Below, one piece after another: positions 34,293-45,700 of a stretch of 64,000 nucleotides of DNA. Source of the stretch: Balanoglossus misakiensis (Eukaryota > Hemichordata); contig CM082598.2 of the NCBI GenBank assembly GCA_040954595.2, positions 372,001 to 436,000 on the forward strand, read 5' to 3'. The translations under genes and the position numbers were made by a program. Position 1 is the stretch's first letter. Each line of letters opens with the position of its first letter. The notes under the pieces are model-generated. The model had not been told where the DNA came from. It saw only the letters and a program-made list of their open reading frames with translations, and did not search any database.

Positions 34293-35412
34293 TCATTGTT
34301 TTAAAAAATCATGTTGAGAGGAAGGCTGGGAATGATATGCTGGTTCATCATTGGTTTGCTCGTCATCACACATGTTATAGTAGCCGTAGTATTCATTGAT
34401 GTTGCTATGGAAATGAGGGTCTGATTGGACATACTCTGTTTCGGTGGACGACATGTGCAGTGGTTTGTCCTCTGTTGATTCTCTGTCACTCTTTTTCCTT
34501 GAGAAGGATTTTGAAAGCTTTCTTGTCAGATGACGACCACTTGGATCGAGTTTACCCTCGCTAGACATCTCCAAGTCAACCGCAGGTGAAACAGGATATG
34601 GCACTACCACTGAATTATGGCTGCTGTTGGTTGATATCTCTCCTCCAGTAATACTACTGATCTCAGTGTTCACAGAATCACTACTTGACTTAGGAGTCAG
34701 TTGCAAACTAGACGATGATGTTTTGGACTTCACAACCTTTAGGTTGCTGTGGTAACGCTCCAACTCTAGCATTCTATGTAGAAACTGGACATATGGATGA
34801 TGCATGATAGTTTGTGGTTCCAAATGTTGATATTCTGTTGCTGGGGTGGTTGGCATGGTGACGCCAAGAGGGCCATTGTCATCTGGCGGAACTGGTCCTT
34901 CGATCTTTGAACTCTTCCTATTGTCTTTCGTCTTTGCTTTTTTCTTCTCAACTGTTGCATAAATTGGTTCATTTTCCGCTGAGGCACTTTGAATCTGTTC
35001 CGGTTCTGGACTTTGTCGATTATCCAAAGAAGCTGCGTTCCTGGCACTGTTTGTAAATTGGTCCTTTCTCTCTTCAGTGGTAACGTCTTTCTCCAAAACT
35101 GTCGCGTCAATCTCTGCACCAACGTCACTCCCTTGATGGTCTTTCTTGCGTTTAAACATGGTGAACGCATTTTGTTTCTGAAACTGTTGATACTCATTAT
35201 GTCCGATTTCTACAATCCCCTCAGCTTGTACTAATTGGTTTAAGTGTCTCTCCTCTGACTTGCCTTCTTTCATGTTGCTATGGCTACCTTTCTTAGTCGC
35301 ATCCAAAGCTTGGAAAATCGGTCCCTTGCTAACATCATAGATAATACTGACTTGTGATTGGTTGGTGTTGTGTGTGATGTGCAGTCCATCTACTGGAGGC
35401 CTAGTCTGACGT
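34293..35412 (-). other. Cytoplasmic tail exon of the TSR receptor
   Basis: The last coding exon encodes about 372 residues after the transmembrane helix. It is polar and Ser/Thr/Lys-rich with no folded domain I recognise. Tyrosines lie in contexts that could bind SH2 domains: PIYATV, ATEYQHL, TEYVQSD and, near the C-terminus, YYGYYNM (a YxN core of the Grb2 type). Basic Ser-rich words such as [10 protein letters not shown] could be kinase sites. Signalling is inferred from motifs only. Confidence 0.6.
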
Positions 35413-36742
35413 CTGAAAGAGCATGATAACAATGTTACTTCTGTACATAAGCGACTAGACAAAGGTGCTTTCTGCTCTTTGCGAGATCTCACCAGACTTG
35501 GTCAATTACATGTACCATGCAAACAGGTAGATACAAGCTGATACAATTCAGGCTTTGTACGAAACTAGAATAGTTGCAGGTTTTAACAAGAATCATCACT
35601 TTTGTGCCGTTCAACGCGATGGGTTGATCTTGTGTTGTTTGTCCTGTGTCACATGACAATGTTCTGCCAAGATTCGCGAGAAGCTTTCCTGTTGAACTTT
35701 CCTGCTCGTAAATGCAACATTTCAGCCACGGTGTTGCGTGTAACAAAAGCCATAATAGACGCTTGGAAGAAAACTTTCAAATGACCAATATGGTCACGCG
35801 CATGGGGGCCAGGATGCAAAGTGTTTCAAGCAGTAAGAACCTCTTGTGGTTCAGATGCAGAATACAGATAAAGAATAAATCATTCAAAGTTTGAAACTGC
35901 TACAATAAGTCGATCAGCTTACCTATCTTACCTGTCATGTCTGGCCCTGAATAAAATGCAGACAGTGACGATGATCGTGATTAGAACGACAAAAACTACT
36001 GCACTGCCACCACCAATGATGTAACGGTATTCGTATAAAATTGATCCTGAAATGGAAAGACATTAGCTTTATTTAAAATGGATTTATGGTTTGACTACAA
36101 ATCTTCAAGGCTGAAGAAACTGACCAGTTCTGTAATACATGTAGTTTGTACAAGCATGCAATAAATATTGTTCAGTCTCCTTCCATGACAAAAACTCCTC
36201 ACAGCAACCTGTGTCGAATCTTAACAACAGTGAAAAACTGTCATTACAGACACCTCTCTAATAAGGACACCTCTCTATTAAAGACAGATCTTTCAAGACA
36301 AAAGCCATGGTTGGAATAGAATATCACCAGACATCTGTCTACTAAGGACTGATTTTCTGGTCCAAGAGGTGTCCTTCATAGACAGCTTTCACTGTACATA
36401 CATAAATGATAAAAAACAATCACTGCTTTCTTACCTTGTTCACAGGTATGTCCCGTGTATCCCTGCATGCACTGGCAGGTAAATGTCTGCGAATTTCCTT
36501 CTGACAGTTCATAGCATGTGCCACCGTGTTGACATGGCTGAGACTTGCAGTCTATGACACCTGTGACAAGAAGTGATAATTATATTTTGGGATTACTTAA
36601 TTGCAGTTGTCTGTTTATCTGTTTGTTGTCTTGTTTGGTTGTGCTTCAATACATGTTGACAGATTCCTTCATACTTGTTATGTTATGATAGTGGTGTTGT
36701 TGTTGTTGGCGGTGGTGTAGATGCTTGTGGTGGTGGTGGTGG

Positions 36743-36794
<52 letters not shown>

Positions 36795-39700
36795 CCAAAT
36801 CTTAATAATTCTTACCTAGAGCCACATCACTTGTGATAACTTTATCTTCTGAAGTCACAATGACACAATGATATGTCCCATCATTCTGAATCTGAACATC
36901 ACGAATATACAAGTATTTTCCTGTAATGTTGTATCTGAAAAGAGAATGATTCGAGAAAAAATAGGATTATGCTAGGATCATCGACTGTAAAAGTGGAAAG
37001 TCTTTCAACTTAGTTGCACGGTGGCCAAATACACCGAGTTGCCACCAAACTATCATTTGAAAACTTAGACACACCCTTTTAACCATATGTAAATAAAAAG
37101 GTGATCGTATACCTGTAGTAGTGTTCAACTCACCTGACACTATGTTTGGTATTTTCAACAGTCAACTTTTCACCAGTTGGGGACATCCAGTAAATCTCTT
37201 TGATCGGTTTGGAGTCGTCGAAATGACATTCCAGCCTGGTGTTGTGACCTTCTGCTTTGTTTATCTTTGAAACGTGGTGTTCTAGAACGGAAAGGGATGA
37301 TAACACGTGTGATTGTCACGAACATGAAGCTCACAGTCACCTTTCTCTAACTACAAGAACAAATCCTCTCTGCCAGTGCGACACACCGATGGATGAACTT
37401 TCTGTTCAAGCTTCACTGACAATGAAAACAAACATGTGTATACTGATCCCGGACTTTCTCTAACTGATGTCATCAATTGTTTTAGCAGCCAGCAGTTTAA
37501 TTACTAGTAGTTGACTCCACCTATTTTGTGTGAATTATCTAAGTTAATTAAGTTTATAGAACATACCCTGTGTGTACCATGCAGTGAAGTGTCTCGCAAA
37601 AGTGAAATTAACTGTATGGCCAGATTGAATTGGTTTCAAGGGGGGACCTGAGCATGTTAGATATTTTTTCATGTCCTTTACTTCACTTACTTTGATCACA
37701 AGTTGTCATAACACACTCCTTTCGTTCGCTGTGATGCCCCGGACAGTAAACAGTTGGTTCCAATGAACTTTGACAAGCCCGAGTGCGCTGGGTGTACCCT
37801 TCGCCGCATGTCACAGAACACTGGGCCCACACAGTCCATGATGTCCAGCCTAACAATGAAATCACTTCACCCTCTTTGTGACTGGATGCTTTGCTTTCTG
37901 TGGGTATTCATAAAACAAGACAGAATGTGCATCAGAGTTACCATCAGAGTAACCATCACTTACATTTATAAAAGGGACATTATAGCTTTAACATTTGGTT
38001 GTATGGTTTTATTCTAACCCTGCTCCCCATAGCATATTACAAATTCCTTTCTTGAGTATGGCAACACAGTACACAGTAATTCAAGGACATAAACACCATT
38101 TTAACTACATAAGGGAACATCTAAATAAGAGCAGATTGTGTCCCTTTAACCACAGTTACAATAACTTGACTTTGTCATATTACTTTGATTGGCGTAGAGG
38201 GACAAAGTGCTCTCACATCAGTGCAAAAAATTGCCACATCACGTTTAGGCACAGTTTGTCTAAATATGGGTGTTCACGTCCAATTCTGAACTATTTTCGT
38301 TCTCGTTGCAACATCAGCATACCTTCACATTCTTCAAAGATACAAGTCATATAATCAGAGCCTTGACCTTCACACATCTGATTGCTTCGGACATCACACT
38401 CTCTCTGACGAGTTTGTATCCCAAAGCCACAACTCTCTGAACAACCGGACCAGGACTGCCAATCATTCCAGGTAGAAACTCCAAAATCTGAAATTATCAG
38501 AGGATGGGAAAATTGGTAAAAAGAACTTAAACCTGAACTTCTGGTATCTTGTTGCCTATCAAAATACGCTTTTGAACTTAAGAATGCGATGGCTGTTTAT
38601 ATACATGGCCTTTTTTGATTAAGGTACAGTCTATGATTCCAAATTATTTTTGAAAATTGGCATTTACCTTGACAATCAGCAACTTCACAAACTTTCTGCT
38701 GCTTAGCAACGCCTTCACAGTCCAGTCCACTATGTTTGTTACAGTGACGCTGGCGTTCCACGATTCCTCGGCCACAGCTGGCAGAGCAGGGTGACCATGG
38801 CGACCAGCCACTCCATGACGACACTGTGAAGTCAAATCAATCACAACAGATCAACAAACTGGAAACTTCTATAAACCAAACAATGTCTTCAGTTCTTTGA
38901 TGTCCAGTTTAGACAGGTTTTACATTACTGCCCAACAGCCCCTTTTCAAAGTCGAAAAATTGGCATATTTCATCAAAAATGAAGAATTTTTGAAAATTTT
39001 CAAAGTTTAACAATTGGCATATTTTGATGATTTTCATGGTCCATAACCCATGATATTTCATCAAAAATGGAGAATTGTTGAAAATTTTCAAAGTCGAAAA
39101 ATTGGCATATTTCATCAAAAATGAAGAATTTTTGAAAATTTTCAAAGTTGAAAAATTGGCATATTTATATATTTATAAACATATTATCAAACAATACTCA
39201 CCAGGACATGTCTGCAATTCACATTTCTCTGCATGATCAGCAATACCACCACAGATATCTGAATTGGTGTAAAGCGATCTCTGAGAATCCAGGCACTTCC
39301 GCGCCCTTGACCTCAATCCAGTACCACAGGTTACAGAGCATGTTGTCCACTGTGTCCATGGCAACCACTGGTAAGGTGGTATCGTTGGTTTTGCTGAAAT
39401 TTCACATTGACAAGTATTTCAGATATTTGGGTTTCTATGTTACCATAGTGTTGGTCATGTTTAATAAAAATAGCAAATACGAAAGAGTGTTAATGAGATA
39501 ATATCACTCTTAATTACCAACCTTGACAAGGGACCTCAACACATTTCTTTGCTTCTTTCCTCAGACCAACGCAGGCTATCCCACCATGCATCTGGCAATC
39601 ACGGTGCCTGGTCATGTGACCCTCATCGCATGTTGTGCTGCAGGTTGACCAATGACTCCAATACATCCATGTTGACTTCAAACCTGTCGCCAAAGTCTCT

Positions 39701-42700
39701 GTTGGCAGGTTTCTTCCTTGCAAGTTTTCCATGGCTGACAGACAAATTACATTGACAACAATTCATGAAACAATAAATACACAGTAACTGTTGATGAAGT
39801 TTGTAACTTTTGCCTCAAATAACCACTCTCTGAGTGTGTTGTTGAGCAACAAAGTTGAAAGTAACACTGGTACAGAAGATACTGACAATTTGTCTATTGC
39901 AAAGGAGCGAAACATACTTGTAACAAAACATCCAATACTGAGAAAATTTTTGTCATTTGATGCTATGGATGGGTAACACTTACCTTGGCAACTTTGCTCA
40001 AAGTGACATACAGCAGTTTCCATGGCGTTTCCATAGCAATTATCATCACCAACTTGTGAGTGTGTCAGCCACTCTTTACACTGCCGATACCTTGACTTGC
40101 TAGAAGCACCACAAGTTGCAGTACATGGTTTCCATGGTGACCAATTTCCCCAAAAGTACAAAGGGGGTAGAAGTTCATTGATTTCTTCAGTTTCATCTTG
40201 GAAGAAAAAAATACCAACAATCAGAAATGTAGCACTGTGGCAGTGATCAATCTCCTGGACAATTATGCCAATGCAAGCAGATGTACTACTTATGTGTCAA
40301 AAATATGTTATATCAAACTTTCAAAGCGAAAATGGTCAATTCCTAAAACATAACTGATAACACCCAGTATAACTGATGATGTTTTGAACAATGTCCACAC
40401 GTCGACACTTGCCTTGGTTCATACGATATGCATTGAACTCGAAGCAAAGTGCAAGTGTACATCAGCGGATGACAATGACCTATCTCTACGGTCGAAGCAC
40501 ATTTGGGATTTCCTTTAGATCATCAATGTACGACGTAGAGCATGAACGCTGTCCCAAAGAATCCAAGCCATTTTGACACAGTGCAGTGGGATATAGGGAT
40601 GATCATGATGATAATTCTGTTGTGAATCTACATCTGTCATGACGTCACCGACCCCACTCACCCCTTGGCGGAAATAGTTCGACCCTTCCTACTACGTGTC
40701 CAGCTACAAGCAACACTCTGCTATCTGAGCTCCTAGAAATTCTACGAAGTTACCTATCCAATCTACTACTCAGTATCCTTTTATTTTACCATAAGGTAAG
40801 CAATCGGCTTTTGCAACAATTCTAACATGAGTTGGGAAATTTTTGTTTCTGTGTCTGTCGTCTGCATCTGACATGTGCAATGTACTACGCATCCCCCAAT
40901 TGGGTAACATTTCGGACGCGTTAGCGAAAGGACCAATCAGCGCTCGTGTCATACAACCACTTCCAGTTTGTAAAAGTGTGGCGTAGATTTTATCTTACCG
41001 CCGTCATTATCCTTCAATGATCACGATATATAACGGTAAATTGCAATCTAATTGTTCATTCACTGTGATGCTGACATGCAATCAAATCTCTAAAGACACA
41101 TTTCCATGGTTAAAATTTACCTCTACATCTGTCTTGCATACAGTCCTTTTTCTGGCGCGCGCTTCCGGGGCAAAACTTCGACGAACGCAGGACGCAGCGT
41201 CGGTGACGTGAACTTTTACCTCTGTCACACGAAACCGAACACTCTGACCAAGAGCTCCAGGGGGTCCAGTAAGACAAGACGAACGGTTTCACTTTAAAAA
41301 GAGAAAGTTGGAAAAAGAAACATGTAATTTGTGACCTTATGTTGTTTTTAAGAATTAGGCAAGAAGCCTATCTGATAGCTCTGGACTTATGCGCTGTTTG
41401 GGTCTACGGGGACGGAGAGCAGCGTAGACCCAAACAGCGCATAAGTCCAGAGCTACCTATCTGACAGAAAAAACAAATCTTCGTAAATTTAGGGTAAAAA
41501 TGACTGTGATGATGACTTCTGTGACGTACCTGCACACTTCGGTAAATTACATGATGCAGTTTCCCTAGAAACACCGACACAGTTCTTGCTGTCAATCACT
41601 GACTTGTTGCTATGGTGAAGACACTTGCGAAGTCTGGATATGTCACCAGTTCCACACGTGACGGAGCAATCCGACCAGTCAGACCAGGGCGCCCAAAAAG
41701 ACGGCGGCACCATTGTCATGGAAACCCTTGGTTCAGCTGAGAATATCCAAGATGCGAATGGAGAGATAAGATATATTACCAGCACTATGCCTAGGGATCA
41801 CTTTCAAATCATGAGAAAATAAATGACAATAGGGCCTAAGGCTACAGTTTGTAGGCCTAACGTTTAATAATCTGACGGTGAGATTCCTATACCTCGACAG
41901 AATTGTGTTGAACACGTTTTCTGGTCAATCCAGTTGCCTTGGCAATCGGCCCCAGTACTATGACAACGTCGAGTGCGCAAGGACACGCCCTGGTCGCATG
42001 TTGCGCTGCAAATACTCCAGTCTGACCATAACGCCCATTCAGCTTCTGATATTACCACTGGGGGAGGAAGGGAGAGAGGAAGGAAGAAGAGAGAGAGAGA
42101 GAGAAGAGACAGACAGAGACAGACAGACAGAGACAGAGAGAAAGAGACAGAGAGTTTAATATCAAGTACATCGTAACCGTCAAAAAGTCCAGGAATCTTT
42201 TTGCAATGTCAGTTTCAAAAGTAATATCTGCTGGTGATTGGGCACTTAGAGACGGTGCCAGATAAACTCACCATGGCATGGCGGAAGTATACACGTTGTT
42301 GTTTCCAAAGGCAATCCTTCACAGTTGTTGTCGCCTACTTTTTCATGTCTCTTTCGGTGAATACAGAAGCGAACCCGTAATTGGACACCGCCTCCACATG
42401 ACACCGAGCAATCCGTCCATTTCGACCAATCAGACCATCTGTAAATTTCGGATTCCTTTTGCGTCTCTGTGGAACAAGAAAGATTGAAAAACAGTTACTT
42501 TCCAGCTAAGATTTTCTTCACCCAACCCAAGTTTGCAATTAGAATCTGACATATACGATTTGGCTAGGAAATATAATTTGACAGGTGTCTTTTTATATGG
42601 ATGAGGATGACTGCAATTATTTCCTTTACCTTTAACTGTTGTGGGCTTTGTCGGCAAAACGTCTTCTTTACTGGGTGTTTGGATTTCATCACGTAACCAG

Positions 42701-45700
42701 TCCAAAAACCCCATAAAGGATTCGATTTCTTGTCTGTACACACCAGTCACACTCATATTGGTATTTGATGCGGGTGTCGATGTTACTTTTCTTGGCTGTG
42801 TTGGTTCTGAAGTCATCGTCTCTTTTCCAATTCCGTAGTCGTTGTCAACCTCCACGACGTCGTTTCCGGCACCCAAAGAGCTGGAGGATTTAAACTCCTT
42901 GAGTGCCATTAAGGATAAAAAATGATGGAGATCTTCTGATAATGGGTTTTCCAAAACTGCGTCTTCTTCACTTTCAGTGTCTTCATGATTCAAAGACACG
43001 ATGTTGTTGATAATTATTGGATTCTGTTCTCGATGCTCTTTATCTCCCTCTTTCTTTTCATCCTTGGTTACCATAGAGACGGCTTGCTTCTGTTCAGATA
43101 TCCCACCATGCGCTTGGCCTGGTATTGTCCCGTCAGTTTCGGGGTCCATCGTTTTCAGTCGCGACGTTTTGTCTGCTACATCAACGTTGGGCTGATTGTC
43201 ATTGCCATCCAACAGCTCAAAAGATTCAGATTTCTTGTTGGTTATATTGTTTCCACTGTTCCTTTGTCCGTTGTCAGTGAATGCCCTGTTTTTCGACCCT
43301 TCTTCATATTTAGCGTTCATATCCAGGCTGTCGTCAAGTTCATTGATCACTATGGTAACACTGTGGTCACTATGGTCGTCCTGGTGGTTTTCATTGTAAC
43401 TATCGATGTTTTCTTTGTGTTGTTTCATTTTTGGCAAGTTGCCCTGGCCTTCTGTGTCTAAGTCAGTCCCGTGGTCCTTTACAGACATTTGCCCCGATGT
43501 TCCTTGGGAATTTATAACCCCATTATTATCCATTTGTTCAGTTTTATTGTTCTCCTCTACTGATCTTTGGTTTTTTGCATTCTTGATGTCGGTGTGGGGA
43601 TGGTCACTCGTTTCGTCACCTTCATTGTCTGGGCTGTCCCCAACCGAGTCCATACTACCATCTTCCGATGATGACAATCCATTTTCAACCTTAAAGAAGT
43701 TGATTTCACCGACGTGGTCAATATTGTTGTAGTTATTGGTCTCCTTCCTGATTCCAATTTCGTTGTGGAAACGATTTTCAACGCCGTGTCTGGTGGCGTC
43801 AGCGTTGGGTTCCTTTTCAGGCGTCATCTCCGATTGGCCAGTTTTGTTGGCACCACCTACGTCACTCACATCTTCCTGGACATTTTGGCTCATACCAAGC
43901 ATGTCTGATAACCTCTTGTCGTAAGTTTCCGTCACAAGCTCATCTTCAATCTCATGTTGTTTTACTTTAGGAGACACAGCGCCCATCGGTTCTCTTTTCT
44001 CACTGGCGGATTCTTGCTCTTTCCTGGTTTCGTTGTCGTTGGACTTTCCTGCTGCAAAGTTGTTGGTGACACCATTATTGTTAACGATAACGTGCAAACT
44101 ATTATCATTGGTTGTGATTTCGTTGTTATTGTCGTTGTTGTTGTCTTGGTTACTGAGTAATTTATTCATCACTTTGTAGAGAAGTGAGTGGTCGGCTGTT
44201 CCTTCTTTAATGGTACTCTCTTCTTTTTCATTCCTGTTTTCTTCGAAGTTTTGTTCTCTTTCTGAAGACACGGGTTTCACTCTGACAAGAGTATTGTATC
44301 CAACAGGTTTGCCTTGTGTCTGGTTTTGGTCGATATCAGATCCACGAAAAGGGATTTTGTTTGCTGGCCCTGGCGTGGACGAAGACACAAATTCCTTTCG
44401 TGAATATCTCGGCCAATTCATAACGCGGGGTCTGTCTTTTAGAGGATGCCGAATTTCACTGATTTTATCCCCCGTATCTTGTATATGTTTCGCTGGGTGC
44501 GTGGGAGGTTCGATGTCTTCGTGTTCTGCTTGTCTCGAGTATGGAGGCGTTGTTTGTCGAATCGAAGTACTTGGTTTCTTACCTGCTGCAGTTTCCTCGT
44601 GGGTTCCCTGTGATATCGGTTGACCACTGCTGATTATTCCAGATGATGGTTTTGTCTCTCGCTGCGTTGATACTCTCGCTCCTGGTTGCAATACATGCAC
44701 ATTATCAGATTCTAAGATGGATTCCGTCTTGGCTGTAGTTCTGGTGGGAACTTCTACTTTTGGCCGAAGAAGACGTGGTGGTGTTTTCACAACCGATTTG
44801 TGTAGCCACTGTTCATGGACTGAAGAAACTGTCTCTGGTTGGTAATTATTCACCATTTGGGGGTTAATACCGTGCTCGATGTTTTCTGGTTGTTTTTCAT
44901 AAGCAGACGTCGGGTATTCCTTTCCAAGTTCATGAACAGATTCGATCCACGTTTCTTTGTCCGGCACTGAAGGATGGAGAACTTCATCTTCAACGGCGTT
45001 ATTAAGGGCTGTGTATTCTGATTTGATCAATTCCTCTGGTACTGGTTCAAATGGCAGTTGATTTTCATCAGTTTCCTCGAGTTTTGGTGTTTCTATGACA
45101 ATTTTTATTGGACGAACTGGTTCTTGCTTTAGGGCTGTTTCTCCAAGATGTTCTGTACCCTCTACTGCTTGGTTTGGTTTTCCTGCCCCAGAAGAGGTTT
45201 CTTTCGCTACAGATTCGACAAGTTTTGACATCCCCGGCGCCACATCAATTGGTCTGTTTGGTTCAGAAAGAACTCTCTTTTCCCCAGTTTCTGCAAATCT
45301 CGTTAAATCTGATACAACTTTAGATGTTTTTTCGACTGGTGCTGTTGCCTGCGTCGTAGATGTTGTCAAAGGAATTGTTGTGGGATTTGGTGTTGTTATG
45401 GCGACCGTTTCAAAAGGTTCTGTTGACGCGTCTTCATATACAGTTGACTGCACGACTTCAGTAGTTGTAAAGAGCGATTCGGGCACTTTTGTCTTTGCTT
45501 CTTTGTTTTCCAGAAATCCTGTTACATTCAGGATGTTCTTTATGACAGAATTCGATGTCAGTAAACTGCTCTTGACGTTCTCAGCAACTTTGTCAGCAAT
45601 GTTCTCAGATAATTCATCTTTCAACTTCTGCAATATTGAGATGCTGCCAAGGTCTTCTCTGACACCTTCCATTTCTCGGTCTTCTTCCTGTGGGGCAGAC

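Larger units (their letters stand above)
37691..42466 (-). other. Array of ten TSP1-repeat exons
   Basis: Each exon encodes one complete thrombospondin type 1 repeat, and all are phase 1-1. The N-terminal Trp ladders read WSDWSKW, WALWSDW, WAPWSDW, WTPWSSW, WGNWSPW, WMYWSHW, WLPWTQW, WSGWSPW, WNDWQSW and WTSWTVW, so every repeat keeps the WxxW pattern used for C-mannosylation. Nine of ten keep the POFUT2 O-fucose consensus CxxS/TCxxG (for example [24 protein letters not shown]). The fifth (exon 40196-39984) reads CTATCGAS and lacks the Gly. Six cysteines per repeat are typical. Confidence 0.92.

Noticed and set aside
38955-39165. Regularly spaced repeats that might suggest a CRISPR array
   Set aside because: These are contiguous imperfect tandem units without unique spacers, in an animal intron; no cas genes and a eukaryotic context.
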